Positions 24,780 through 36,710 of a stretch of DNA of 64,000 bases are shown here, piece after piece. Each line of letters starts with the position of its first letter. Position 1 is the first letter of the stretch. The notes beneath the pieces were generated by a model. The model was not told the DNA's origin, searched no databases, and worked only from the letters and a program-made list of their open reading frames with translations. This DNA comes from Siphlonurus alternatus (Eukaryota > Arthropoda > Insecta > Ephemeroptera > Siphlonuridae), in contig OX463787.1 of assembly GCA_949825025.1 (NCBI GenBank), positions 18,254,482 through 18,318,481 on the forward strand. Reading direction: 5' to 3'. Made by a program: the position numbers and the translations under genes.

Positions 24780-25085
24780 CTCGCAATCGTAGCACTTGAA
24801 TGCAACAAGACTTGTAGGGGACTTAGAACTCACCATCAATAGTTAACATACAAATTTTGAAGCGAATCTGTCTTATCAGTTTTGTGAAAATTGAGGTAGA
24901 AGTTTAACATTGGCCTTATGGATGAAAACCGGAAATGGAGCTGTAGTAAGAAAACTGCAAGACCGAATTTGCTCAAACCATAAGTGATAAAGTTTTAGAA
25001 GTTTTTCGATTTTTTAAAATTTATTTCATTCGATTCGTTTGCAGGGAAATATTCATGGACTCCAAAGTAACTGAGATTAATCGTT
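24780..25085 (-). repeat. right member of the inverted pair flanking lectin C
   Basis: It is the inverted counterpart of 19686-19992. Shared blocks include ttaacattggccttatgg and gaagtttaacattgg in opposite orientation. Beyond it, 25086-25700 shows only AT-rich sequence. Confidence 0.65.
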
Positions 25086-25706
25086 ATTAATGTATAGTTT
25101 CTAAAATAAAAAAAATAATAATAAGCTACTGAATATATTCATATCAAACGTATTCAATTTATAAAAATTCGATCGAAATATAATATCGTAAAAGTGCTGG
25201 AATAATGAATTGTTTAATAAATAGAGAGTAATTAAATAATTTGGGTTAACATAATAATTATAATTAATAATTAAGCAAGTTTAAGTTAATTATTATATGA
25301 TATAAATTAGAAAAATATTTTTAAAACAATAGTAAATTTAGCAAATCAGCAAAAAAAAAAAAAAACAAATAGTCCATATTATATAAAATAAAGGACAAAA
25401 TAACTATTAGTTTGCTGTAAAAAAAAAACTGTAAATTTGGTAGATTTTGAGAATTTAATTTTTCCGTATATGACAAAGACACTGATTTGACTCAAAACTA
25501 CAGCATGCAGTCCATATTTTAAAACAATGTTATTTTTAAATGCTGAGAACATTTCAAAATTTTTAATACTTTTGGTCTAATTTTGTTTTCATGAAAAATC
25601 TTTCATGGTGTCAAGAAGATTTGCTGACAATTTCAGTTTGGTTCACTATTTAGTATTTACTAAGCCTATTTAAAATTTCATACCACTGACAAAACTAAAC
25701 AAACAG

Positions 25707-25890
25707 GCTCGGACTGGCCATAATAGTTGGTGAGCGATCGCTCAGTGGGCTCCCTTGGCTGGGAGACCCCTACACGGGTCCTACAACGTTAAAAGTAGAC
25801 CCCCACAGGGTCAAGTAGGCCCTTGATATGGGCCCATACTCATATGTTTGCTCAGTATTATAGGCTCTTTGAGCCCAGTCCAACCCTGAC
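25707..25890. repeat. dispersed repeat with GCTCGGACTGGCC ends
   Basis: Left end caggctcggactggccataa is echoed inverted on the right as gagcccagtccaaccctga. A partial relative (ggcacggactgggcca) is fused to a 5S SINE head at about 27508. No ORF is present. Confidence 0.5.
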
Positions 25891-25943
25891 TGACATCAAA
25901 CGTTATAATCCGGTTAAGATTTTTTTTTTTTATTTGATCAGCT

Positions 25944-26309
25944 TAAGGTAGAGATAACACGCCTAATGTTAATAAAAATCGCATTCATAAAAATTATGAA
26001 AAAAATTTAGAATTTTCTCCTTTACATACCTTATCAGTAGGTAAAATATCAGGTATACAAAAACGAGCTAGTTTTCGAGTTATTAATTTTTAAAGTTGAC
26101 TAATTTAACACGGAGAAATGGAAATTCAATGCTAAATTAGTCAACTTTAAAAATTAATAACTCGAAAACTAGCTCGTTTTTGTGTACCTGATATTTTACC
26201 TACTGATAAGGTATGTTAAGGAGAACATTCTAAATTTTTTTCATAATTTTTATGAATGCGATTTTTTTTTTAACATTAGGCGTGTTTCCGTGTTATCTCT
26301 ACCTTAATA
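25944..26309. mobile_element. MITE-like element (AAGGGTAAGATAACACGCC family), third copy
   Basis: Ends aaggtagagataacacgcct and cgtgttatctctacctt. The arms pair along most of the length (agctagttttcgagttatta against its complement). Confidence 0.75.
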
Positions 26310-26898
26310 GTCTATTTGTTCTTTATCTTAAAGTGAAAAATTAACATACTATATTTATTTTTAGGCACCGGATCTCCAGTTTTTCCAGTTATACAAAATA
26401 CAAATATGTATGCCATATATTGATTCTGACATCAAATGTTCACGAATCATGAATTAAGTTTCATGCCAAAAATGCAAAAAAAGTTTGAACTGGAAAAAAC
26501 TGTTTTTGAAAATTGAGAACTGTTTCAGTTTTTTCAAGTTTTTCCAAAAGTTTCGTAAACTTTTTCCAATTTATGATAACTGGAAATGCAGTTTTGTCTT
26601 GCAAAAACATGTTTTTCGTGATAAAAATTATAATTAAATATTTGCATTATTATTTTTTTCCTCCTCCATCTTGACACCACAATGAGTGTGTTTCACGAAT
26701 TTTCTTCACTGCAATGGTACTTTATAAATATATATTATATATCATATATTAAAATTAATGTATCAAAATATAAATCTATAAAATATATAGGCATTCTGAA
26801 TGCTTCTGGGGAACATGCGTCGCGACCAGATCTGTTGTGCGACTCCACAATTAGCGACATCATGACACTGAAGTTTACACCTCTCACGTCTATAGATG

Positions 26899-26988
26899 TC
26901 TGTGGATGTTGAACGCTCATTCTCAGTATATAAAAACTTCTTCACGAACAAGCGTTACAACTTCAAAATGATTAATCTTGAGATGTAG
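26899..26988 (+). pseudogene. relic of a hAT transposase C-terminal dimerisation region
   Basis: In one frame the stretch reads SVDVERSFSVYKNFFTNKR and ends with NLEM and a stop. This is the pattern of the hAT dimerisation domain (…VERxFSxxK…L…R…NLE). The frame is interrupted just upstream near 26895, so only a fragment remains. The surrounding 26310-26898 and 26989-27430 are AT-rich, with many copies of aactggaaaaaactg-like words and no further ORF. Confidence 0.5.
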
Positions 26989-27433
26989 CTTGTAATTAAC
27001 TCTGCTACTTCAATATAGCTTTAATTCGGATTAAAAATGTGACCCGTCTCAAAATAATTAATAAAAATGTTTTTCCATGTGTCCAACATTATTTTTCACA
27101 AAAAAACAAAACAAAGAAAAAAAAAGAACACTAAATTATATTTTTGAGGGTTTAAAAAGGTGAAATTTTTAACAACTTGAAAAAACTGTTTTCACGTTAC
27201 TGAACTGGAAGTGGACTGTTTTCAGGAAAATTGAAAACTGTTTGTAGGAAAAAACTGGATTGGGATCCATCCCAGTGCTGGAAATCACAATTTCAAAAAC
27301 TGGAAATCCGGCCCCTATTTATTTTCCAGCGGGAAACAATTTTATAGCAATGACAGACGATTGTGTCATTAATTCGTAAAATTCAGTGGTGGGCTCTAAA
27401 TATTTGTTCAAAAATTCAATATATCAAAAAAAA

Positions 27434-27511
27434 GTGGGAGGTCATGTGGCGCAGTGTGCTTGACCGGGTCTAGTTAGATCACCGAAATCAAGCAACGTCG
27501 AGCGTGGTCAG
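27434..27511 (+). mobile_element. 5S-derived SINE head fragment
   Basis: It carries the 5' head gtggcgcagtgtgcttgacc and then tagttagatcaccgaaatca with gcaacgtcgagcgtggtc, the closest match to 5S rRNA in the window. At about 27508 it is fused to the GGACTGGCC-type repeat. Confidence 0.65.
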
Positions 27512-29334
27512 GCACGGACTGGGCCAAAACGGCCAACCGAGCGAGAAAGAACGACGGCCCACATAGGCGGGGGCTAACACTCCAAAGGGGGGTACTTGGG
27601 GGGCGATTTTTTTTTAGGTTTTCACTAGAATTTTTGCTAAATTTCAATAAATTTTTCACAAATTACACTAAATAGCTTCAATTAAATTTTAATATTAGCT
27701 GCAATTAATATTTGCTATATTATAATACTAAATATTAAATCTTAATTACTCAAATCTAGTGATACGTATTAAAATTTGTGTTAAATTGTTGCATTTATAA
27801 AGTAAAGGGTCTACTACAAAAAATACAGCAAAAAAACGAGTTAGTAGTATTTTTTAAAAATAGTTCCAGTGCTCCTACATACGGAACCGAAATCCAAAAG
27901 ATTCCATCTCACATACGTTCTCCAGAAAAAAATTGCAAAGTCAGAGAGAACGCTTCATTTAACATGGGGCCTTACCTGAAAAAACAACCTCGAATATCTC
28001 GAAAAAATACACGGTTAGGTGGTATGAAAAAAATATAGCCATCCCATATAACAAAGTAATGTTATTAATGCGATTTTTATCCATCCACGGAAGCGCTTTA
28101 TATCGGTTGTCACACAACGTATTCATGAGGTTTCCTAGGACCGGGGTTTTTCCGGTGAATTAACGTTTCGTAAAACATCGTTTAAAAAAACTAATCCACA
28201 ACCAATAAAAAACCTTTCAAAACGGAGGGGGGGGAGGAGGAGGGAGCGAGCAGGCCTCAGATAGGGGGGTTTCTACCCCAAAATTTTATGCTGTTTCCTT
28301 TTTAACTAACCTAATGTAGCCTATATAAATCTTTCCTCTTATATATAGGTTTACTATTTTTTCAGTGACTGATGCAAAATTATTAAAATTATAATACTAC
28401 CATAACTCCCCTCAGAGTATTTTATTTCAGGATCAAGTTCTTAGAATACAAAAGAAATGAATTTATTTTAAAGAATATCATTGAGTCTGCTGCGGTAGCT
28501 TTAGTCAAAATTAAGAAAAATTAGTCAAATCAGCATCTAAAGAGACTAAAAAATTAATAAGTAAAAAACCTTGATCCTATTTTATTTAATTTTTGATCAG
28601 GTTTATAGTAAAAAAAAAAATCCTTTATCTTTGTGTGTAAAAATATTTATTTACAAGGTATTTAACGTTTACCAACGGGCAATAATTATTTAATTATGAA
28701 TAACTCCTAATGGTGTCATTAATCCTTACAGCAAAAATAATTCAAAAATTAGAATGAAGCTTATAAAGTTATGTTTATTCAAGCAGGGTTTTTGTACTAT
28801 AAATAGTTTACTTTTTTATTTTTTTGTATAAAATATTACACTTATTTGACTTATTACATATTTATACTACATTTCAATATGAACTAAAATTATGAGAAAA
28901 ATTCTAAGATTTGAAACACATATGTTGCTATTACATTTTTTTTATTAAAATATGACATGTTTACAATTCCCATTTTCTTCATTAGCATAATATTTAATAT
29001 ACCTTTTCTTCAGATGGTTGTTTTCGAAAGTAGCTTTATTTAGCTGGCTCACTTTTAAGAATACCATTGCATCATATTATGTTATGAAATGTATTTATTT
29101 TAATTGATCGCATATCAAATTTGAAACATTTGAATTTTATTGAAGGAAAATTAAATGTTAATTTTATACCATGGAAAAAAATTATTTCGATGGTTGGCTT
29201 TTATATCACATTGTCACTAATTTGTACTGTACTATACACATTATTTCACTCTATCACTGGGAAAAACAATGCAGGAATAAATAATATAGCAACTCAATGC
29301 TGCAGTACACGAAATATCACATCCGAACACTACA

Positions 29335-29640
29335 AGGCGGCCGGAAAACTGGCACAATACGCGCGCGGGCGGCGCGGGTTACGTCACCGCACCGTCAGCT
29401 GGACCCGCTGCAAGCAGATCTTCCCAGCTAAATCTCAGCCTGCCTGCCTCTCCCCAATCAAGTGTGACCACGTGATCGCTCTGGAATGCCCGAAAGACAT
29501 AAAACCACACATGGCGAGGATCTTTCACGCTCGCTCGCTGTTATAATGTCCCCTTTCTTCTCTCCTCAAACCAACAAGCCAACCCACCCACACACTTTTT
29601 CTGTTGACGCCGCGAAAAGTGTGATAATTTTGAACGTATC
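29335..29640. promoter_or_regulatory. CpG-rich island, possible promoter
   Basis: A GC- and CpG-rich block with gcgcgcgggcggcgcgggtt, a CRE-like tacgtcac and an E-box cacgtg in very AT-rich surroundings. An ORF of 141 codons (29121-29546, TTG start) crosses into it; it has one hydrophobic segment (about residues 24-44) but no known domain. It could be a promoter with a first exon of an unidentified gene. No splice partner was found. Confidence 0.3.
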
Positions 29641-30039
29641 TTTTTCTTATAAATCATCATAGAGGTAAACAATTGTTATTACCGGTCTATATGCATCTAA
29701 AAAATACAGCGGCAAAATAAAAATTACTTGCAATACAGCAGTAGTATTAAAATATAATATAAATAAACATATATACAAATATAAATTTATTAATTGATCT
29801 GGACTAATCTGGACATCAAAATATTTAATTTTAAATAAATATATTACAATTGTATGAAACTAAATTTATTGTGTGTAATAAAATATTTCCTACAATTGTA
29901 GTATATTTACTTTAAAATTTACAAAAAATTTGGTGTAAATCTGATCAATAAATTAATATTAGTTTCACAAAATAATAAATATAAGTATTCAGTGAAATTT
30001 AAATTAAAAAATTAAAATAAAATCACTTGCAATTTTATG

Positions 30040-30153
<114 letters not shown>

Positions 30154-30904
30154 GTATATAAACGTTTAAACCTGCGATTTTATGCATAACTTACGATATG
30201 ATTTAATAACGTATGATATACCTATTGGCGACTCACCTTTTTATAACAAAAAAATTGAAAAAAAAAATCAAGAAGTGAATAATTAACTTCAGCTAAATAA
30301 GTTTTTATATTTCTTTATATTTTTTCATTATTCTAAGTATAATTGTGATAAACGTAACTTTTCTGTTTTCGCAACGTATCTTAAGCAACTCAAAATTTCC
30401 AAGACCAAAACATCCAATGGAATGCGTTGTTTATCCGACATATGTTACATGGGATATATGTTCTATGGCTCGAGCTTTAATTAAAAGTTAATTGTTTAAA
30501 AAACATACGTTCTCGAATCCGTTTTCCCGTCATAAAATCAAGAAAATCTATTATGGGAATTAACATGGGAAATTTTCTTGATTTTTTTACGGAAAAATGG
30601 ATTCGAGCGAATTTTTTTTATTTGTTTTTCTGTTAAAGCTCGGGTCATAGAACATCGTCATATTTTTTTTATACCACCTAACGGTGTATTTTTTCGAGAT
30701 ATTAGAGGGTCTTTTTTAGGTAAGGCCCCATGCGACGCGTTCACTCTGACTTTGGATTTTTTTTCTGGAGAACCTATGTGAGATGGAATTTTTTGGATTT
30801 CGGTTACATATGTAGGAGCACTGGAACTATTTATAAAAAATACTGACTTAATATTCATTTTTTGACATCAGCTGATAGGAACTCTACTTTATAATATGCC
30901 TTTT

Positions 30905-31012
30905 CGAAAACCCTGCTCGGTGTACACTTTCTACACCCAATCGACCTTATATCCTATGTACATAAGGTCGATTGGGTGCAGCTAGAAAGTGTACACTGAG
31001 CAGGGTTTACGA
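30905..31012. repeat. perfect-stem hairpin element
   Basis: Left arm ccctgctcggtgtacacttt and right arm aaagtgtacactgagcaggg flank an inner pair cccaatcgaccttat / ataaggtcgattggg. The loop is about 12 nt. From 31013 to 31672 only AT-rich DNA is seen. Confidence 0.8.
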
Positions 31013-31672
31013 ACAGGCCTAATAATTATTCGTGATTTTTAAAAGCCAACAAATAGTTTGGCCGCACTTAATTACATTATAAATTAATATAAAAATACTT
31101 CCTAGATTCGGAAGTATATCAGCATATATGGGGGCCGGAGGGAAATAATAAAAAAAAAAAAAAAAAATAGCTTCGAGAGCTCGAGATATTCGAGAATCGT
31201 GTAATGTTAATTGTTCACTGGAGAAATATATCGATTATTTATTTATTCACAAATGATTGTGTAATGTGCATGTATTTTATGTAGTGATCTAATTGTAATT
31301 AAATAAGTTGTTGATTTATTTATGTGTGGAGGATGATTAGATGTAATGTACGCGTCTTGCATATAAGATATTGTTATTTCACCTGCATATATTGTGTAAT
31401 CCAAGGATATATTATAATATTTAGTTCTTCATCCATGGTGTAATCAATCGAAAAACTATAAAGATTAATTATGAATGCAATACATAAAATGTAAGCCATA
31501 TTTTTACATTTCAGATAGTATTTGCTAATACTACTTTATTATATAATATTGAACACTGGTAAAAAAAAAAAAATCATGACACATGTTATATTATAAATGT
31601 TATCTATTATTAATTGTATCGATTTATATTAAATACTGATTTATTTAAATTAAAGTCGAAAAATTTTCATTA

Positions 31673-32053
31673 AGGGTAAGATAACACGAAACATCGATTG
31701 TTTAGTCCCATCTGATTAACATATGTATATAAACCTTAACAACCTCAAAATAATTCTGATTTTTTTTTTTTTGAGACAGTTCTTATAAAGCACCAAAAAT
31801 ATGTAGAAAAAATTTCATAACAATCGCTCGATCCATTTTTTTTAAATTTCCAGTTAAGGGCTTTCCCATGAAGACCTAAACTAATAAATTAATATAAAAA
31901 GATTGGATTGAGCGATTGTTATGAAAATTTTTCTACATTTTTTTGAACTGTCTTTAAAAAAAAAAAAAAAAACAATTATTATGAGGTTCCTAGTTGCTTA
32001 AGTTTACATGTTAATCAAATGGGACTACAGCAATCGTGTTATCTTTCCCCTAA
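31673..32053. mobile_element. MITE-like element (TAAGGGTAAGATAACACGAA family)
   Basis: Starts taagggtaagataacacgaa and ends near cgtgttatctttcccctaa, with inner arms tcccatctgattaacata and tgttaatcaaatgggactac. Same family as 22442-22820. Confidence 0.8.
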
Positions 32054-32111
32054 AAATAGGAAAAAGTATCAAAGCAGTAAAAAAATTCAAAGGTTAAGAG
32101 TCTTAAAATTT

Positions 32112-32548
<437 letters not shown>

Positions 32549-32895
32549 TAGCTTTTTAACTGAACCCTATAGTATCATAGGGTAATGGTCACAATTAAGT
32601 GACTGAATTTAAGTAATTTAACCTCCCGGGTCTTCGTAGAACCTACTTTTGTGGGTCCTTTCCAGACCGGAGCGGCCATCGCCTAAGCAAACCATCCCAG
32701 CATATTTTTGCCTGATTGGCAACCTCTCAGTCAGGATGGTCAGCAATTGATGGAGGATGTCATCCATCACCTCCCGGATGCATGAGTGGGTGTTCTTTAG
32801 CAACAGCCACTTTTGTGTGAAAAGTTTGGCGGTGCATGGCTGGGATCGAACTCACGACCATCAGATTACGAATCAGAGGCACATATATACCACTG
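32549..32895 (-). mobile_element. tRNA-derived SINE
   Basis: On the minus strand it carries the B box (complement of tgggatcgaactcacga at about 32840-32857), then the body (ggaggtgatggatgacatcc, catcctgactgagagg) and ends at the (AT)n array. It is the partner of 23888-24260. The two ORFs over it are not genes. Confidence 0.75.
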
Positions 32896-33013
32896 CGTTA
32901 TATGTGATGGTCTGCATTATACGGCCCTCGATCAGTCCTCCCGTCACCTTCTCTCCCTGCAAGGTAGCACAGTTATCCCTATACGAAGTTTCTTATTTTT
33001 CTTAGTTTCCGAC

Positions 33014-33346
33014 TTTAAGGCGGTAAGGTTACACAAATCAACTTATCAACGTAGTCCCATTTGCTTAGAATGTAAATCGAATTTTTAAATTCAGATTTTA
33101 ATTTTAGTCTCCATGGGAAAGCCCTATGCTGAAAATGAAAAAAAATAAATATTAGTATAATAATAAAATTTATAAAAATAATTGTCTCTTATTTAATTGC
33201 TTTGAAATTTTTTTTTCTTTGACTTTTAGGTACTAAAACCTGCCTGCCAAAAAAATTTCAGTTTCAATGTGCATGTCTTTATCTAAGGTTTACATGTTTA
33301 TCAAATGGGACTACATATATCAGCTGATCCCTGTTACCTTACTCTT
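33014..33346. mobile_element. degenerate MITE-like element (TAAGGGTAAGATAACACGAA family)
   Basis: Ends taaggcggtaaggttacac and ctgttaccttactctta. Inner arms match the family (gtttacatgtttatcaaatg). Confidence 0.6.
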
Positions 33347-33399
33347 AAATATAAATAATTCACTAAAAATTCGTAGTGATAAGACTGATATTAAGAACC

Positions 33400-33531
33400 T
33401 GGGGGGTCTTCAGATAACACAAATAACAACAATCCTAAAATTAAGACAGTCTTAGCGTATTCTTTATTGTTGCGCTAAGACTGTCTTAGGCTAAGTTTAG
33501 GTTAAGTGGTGTTATTTGAAGACCCCCTTGC
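33400..33531. repeat. hairpin repeat
   Basis: Inverted arms ggggggtcttcagataacac and gtgttatttgaagaccccc, with inner aagacagtcttagcg and cgctaagactgtctt. From 33532 to 33815 nothing is recognised. Confidence 0.7.
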
Positions 33532-33815
33532 AACCTGCATGTTCTATGAATTTGCATATGGTACATGTCATTTTTACAAACATATATGGTAATATTTTAT
33601 ATTATTATAAGACAATTTTTGTAGCACTTTTTTTTATTTTTATGAATGAATAGAGTACAGAACTATAAAATATATTTTAACAATTTCATTTAACAGATTT
33701 ATTTACTGCACATAAAAAATTTACCAAAATATTAATATAAATATTACTTCCACACATCCTCGAGTGTGTGACATTGACATTATGATTATTATGATATAGG
33801 TCATTATTTGATAGT

Positions 33816-34036
33816 AACAATATCAAATTTTAATTTAGTATTTGATTGAACACAAAATGGAAATGCATTTCAAGCTTTTACAATACAAAATGTTCCTGAG
33901 CTTTCTTTATATATTTTTACAACAAAATAAGAACACTCACATCAAAGTCTTTTACTCGCAATGGTTGCAACAAACCATTGTTTATAATGTTTGTCACATG
34001 AAGCCTTTTTCATTGTTAAACATGGAACGACATAGT
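33816..34036 (+). repeat. 221-bp direct repeat, left copy, abutting the Polinton
   Basis: It runs from aacaatatcaaattttaatt to aacgacatagt and ends one base before the left inverted repeat. The copy at 48771-48991 is the same length and differs by one base (a at 33857 region, c on the right). It is a direct, not inverted, repeat. See the finding on the unusual target duplication. Confidence 0.95.
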
Positions 34037-34551
34037 AGTAGTATTATTTGTTGCGTTATGTACGGATTTGCGGATCTGTACGGATCGTCTAATTATCCCC
34101 TAATTACAGCCAATAAAAGTAATTAGAGGTGGGAAATATTTAAAATAAACAATGAGATCTCAGCGCAAGGTCGCGCGAAGTCGCTAAGCGTCTTGGCCCC
34201 TTTCACGCGGTCAATGATTACAATAGTATAGTTATTATAATATTATAATTAAACAAAATTTTATAATTAGCATACAATGAGATCAATGCTAGCAAGGTCA
34301 CAGTAGCAACGTACCAAGCTTTATTCTTCCTAATTTTTACAATGAAAAATTTGATTTCATAATTTATCAAATAATAAAACAAATTAAAAATATTATTTAG
34401 CATATAATTACCTTAATTAATATATTAAATATAATTAAATAAATAATATTAATACTTGTTATATTTAATTAGACATATGCATAATATTGAGTAATATATT
34501 TTAAAGTCCTAGAAATTACCGAGAAAGTGAAGGTCCTCATCAGATATAAAA
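34037..34551 (+). repeat. Polinton left terminal inverted repeat
   Basis: It matches the reverse complement of 48306-48770. The outer 270 bp are very similar, the middle has drifted with indels, and the last 30 bp (gagaaagtgaaggtc, then atcagatataaaa) are conserved again. It begins 5'-AG as in other Polintons. Confidence 0.92.
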
Positions 34552-34553
34552 AG
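34521..34553 (+). promoter_or_regulatory. inward promoter at the inner edge of the left inverted repeat
   Basis: The block gagaaagtgaaggtcctcat followed by the TATA-like gatataaaaag is kept in both inverted repeats although sequence on its outer side has diverged. The first gene starts 110 bp downstream. The mirror copy is at 48306-48336 and points leftward. Confidence 0.5.
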
Positions 34554-34662
34554 AGGTGCCAAATATTTTTTCTTCACAACAACATAAAGACTTGCAGAGA
34601 ACTCTCCAAGCTATTTATAGAAGTATCTCATATATTCAAGGGATAAATTTTAAACTTCAGTT

Positions 34663-34971
34663 ATGAATCTTGCAGAGAAGTTGAACGCCGCAGCAGCTCT
34701 TCTAGAGTGGAAGAGTGTCGCAGAGCTCCCAGTTAACGTTCCGTTTACTGTATTTAAAATTGAAAAGGTTGATTCTACATGGGGTGAGCAGCTTGCACTA
34801 ACTATTGGACAGGACGCGCCACAGTTCCGTACTAAGCTATCCAAGCGTTTTCCATCCACGCTATTTACCGCTAAGGAGCTACAAATCTATAACGACGGGA
34901 CACAGATGAGACACACTCTTACATTTAAGGGTATTGGAGGTTTCCGCCAACATCTTATCGATTTTAATTAA
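34663..34971 (+). CDS. small OB-fold-like (possible ssDNA-binding) protein
   Basis: This 102-aa ORF is the first Polinton gene. It has a short N-terminal helix (residues 1-17) and then alternating strand-like segments (VPFTVFKIEKVD, EQLALTIG, RHTLTFKGIG) with conserved-looking W-G and G-T residues, in the manner of small OB-fold proteins. That fold suggests single-stranded DNA binding during protein-primed replication, but this is an inference from pattern only. The start ATG follows a TATA-like element by 110 bp, and an AATAAA lies 45 bp downstream of the stop. Codon use agrees with neighbouring genes only loosely: this ORF is less AT-rich than the rest of the element. It is intact. Confidence 0.6.
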   Translation: MNLAEKLNAAAALLEWKSVAELPVNVPFTVFKIEKVDSTWGEQLALTIGQDAPQFRTKLSKRFPSTLFTAKELQIYNDGTQMRHTLTFKGIGGFRQHLIDFN

Positions 34972-35129
34972 TTTTTTATTATATTTTGCTTTATTATAAT
35001 TTCTAATTTTTCAATAAAAAAAATAATTTATATGTAATATCTTCTATTTTATTTAATATACATCCATATATATGATAAAATTAATGTTTAAAAATTAAAG
35101 AATATCAATTAGCTTCCCCAGTCATTGAA

Positions 35130-35816
35130 ATGAAGTTAATTAAACAACATCAAGAGTTGGAGATAAAAAATTTTGATGTCATATTACCAAGTAAAGAGTG
35201 TAAAAAACATGGAAAACTTTTACCAGCAACGATTAGAGCCATTTTTGCAGGCAGTTCAAACTGTGGAAAAACAAATGTTCTTATGAGTCTTATAACAAGT
35301 CGAAATGCATTATATTTTGAAAATATTTATATTTTTAGTAAATCCTTAGGTCAATTAAAATATCAAATGTTAGCAGAGATTATGAAAAAAACACCTGAAA
35401 TAGGATATTATACATATGATTCCTCAGAAAATATTCCTCCAACTTCAGATGCAAAGAATAATTCTATATTCATATTTGATGATGTAATAACTGACACTCA
35501 AAATCACATGCGAGATTACTTTTCAATGGGTCGTCATAAAGGGATATGTTGTTTTTATTTAGCTCAAACATATACTAGAATTCCTAAACATTTAATACGA
35601 GATAATGCTAATTTAATTTTGTTATTCACACAAGATGAGTTGAATTTAAAACATTGCTACACTGATCATGTAAATACAGATATGACATTTAAGGAATTTA
35701 AAGATATGTGTGCTTTATGTTGGCAAGAAAAATATGGATTTTTAGTAATAAATAAAGATTGTGATATAAAAAAAGGTAGATATAGAAAAGGTTTTGATAT
35801 ATTTATAGATATATAA
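35130..35816 (+). CDS. A32/FtsK-HerA-type genome packaging ATPase
   Basis: This 228-aa protein has a Walker A motif GSSNCGKT at residues 41-48 and a Walker B motif SIFIFDDV at 112-119 whose two acidic residues bind and activate ATP. Downstream, the segment with FYLAQTYTRIPKHLIRDNAN (about 146-165) resembles the sensor region of this family. It would pump element DNA into preformed capsids at a unique vertex. The length is normal for Polintons and the frame is intact. The start ATG is the first in frame after the previous gene's stop. The A+T-rich codon use is shared with the capsid genes. Confidence 0.92.
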   Translation: MKLIKQHQELEIKNFDVILPSKECKKHGKLLPATIRAIFAGSSNCGKTNVLMSLITSRNALYFENIYIFSKSLGQLKYQMLAEIMKKTPEIGYYTYDSSENIPPTSDAKNNSIFIFDDVITDTQNHMRDYFSMGRHKGICCFYLAQTYTRIPKHLIRDNANLILLFTQDELNLKHCYTDHVNTDMTFKEFKDMCALCWQEKYGFLVINKDCDIKKGRYRKGFDIFIDI

Positions 35817-35871
35817 ACTTCACGAAGGCAAACAAATTATCATTTCATTGGTAAAAGTTTAGCAATAAGCA

Positions 35872-36675
35872 ATGGAAAACATAAAATTGAAAGAAAAATT
35901 AGCAAAAGAAATAAAAAATAGTGTTAGAAATATTCGTAAAAAATATCAAATTTTACGAGAAAACGAAGCGAATCAAACGGAATTTACTGTTAAAGCTTTA
36001 AAGCCACTAATTGAACCTATTTTAAATATAGAAAAAACATTTACAAAACCAGAGATAATTATTGAGGAACCTGAACCAAGTAGACGTAAATCAATAGCAG
36101 CTGAAATTGAAACACCACAGTCAAAAAAACTAAAACCATTTTTTGAGTATGTAAATACTGTAAAAAAGCAAAAATCTATGTGGGACCAGACCTTTGGTGT
36201 AAATATTAATAACAATAAATTCACAATTGGTAACTCTCAAATTAACGTGCAAGATGATACAATTAAGATGGGTGATCAAAAATACAAAATAACAACAGGA
36301 CTGTTGGAACTTTTATTCATGAAAAATCCAAATTTATTATTAATAAAAAAAGATGTTAAAAATATGTATAAATCAATATTAATGAAAGCAATGCCAAACA
36401 GATTAATAAATACGCCGCAAAATAAATCACGAAATAATCGCAGTATAAAATATAATAAAATTGTCAAGCGCTTAATGGAGGAAACGACGACAAAAACGTT
36501 TGGTTCTGGAATCATGAACACACACAGTCCCGTATACGAATATTATAATGAACCAAATGAATTAGTTGACAGACTTCGATTATTAATTGCATCAACCCAC
36601 GCAGGTCACAATAATCATACCAATGAAATTTCCTCACTACTTGAAGAGATGCGCGAAGAGGGTATAATAGTATAA
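35872..36675 (+). CDS. DUF8207-like conserved Polinton protein
   Basis: This 267-aa protein has a charged, coiled-coil-prone N-terminus (residues 1-75), a spacer with RRKSIAAEIE, then a conserved-looking middle with WDQTFGV, a short strand-rich stretch (NKFTIGN, DQKYKIT), LLFMKNPN and a basic RNNRSIKYNKI block. This order is what I recall for the DUF8207 proteins common in arthropod Polintons. The function is unknown; a virion or DNA-associated structural role has been considered for such genes by position only. It starts 55 bp after the ATPase stop and is intact. Confidence 0.65.
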   Translation: MENIKLKEKLAKEIKNSVRNIRKKYQILRENEANQTEFTVKALKPLIEPILNIEKTFTKPEIIIEEPEPSRRKSIAAEIETPQSKKLKPFFEYVNTVKKQKSMWDQTFGVNINNNKFTIGNSQINVQDDTIKMGDQKYKITTGLLELLFMKNPNLLLIKKDVKNMYKSILMKAMPNRLINTPQNKSRNNRSIKYNKIVKRLMEETTTKTFGSGIMNTHSPVYEYYNEPNELVDRLRLLIASTHAGHNNHTNEISSLLEEMREEGIIV

Positions 36676-36710
36676 ATTAAAATGTACTAATTAATTTATA
36701 TCATTCAAAC

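Noticed and set aside
27778..28038. ORF of 86 codons and its relative at 30658-30858 as a protein family
   Set aside because: The two are similar because they lie in arms of an inverted repeat. No domain or start context supports coding.
29121..29546. 141-codon ORF as a definite gene
   Set aside because: It begins at TTG, crosses from AT-rich to CpG-rich sequence and has no recognised domain. Kept only as part of a possible promoter island.
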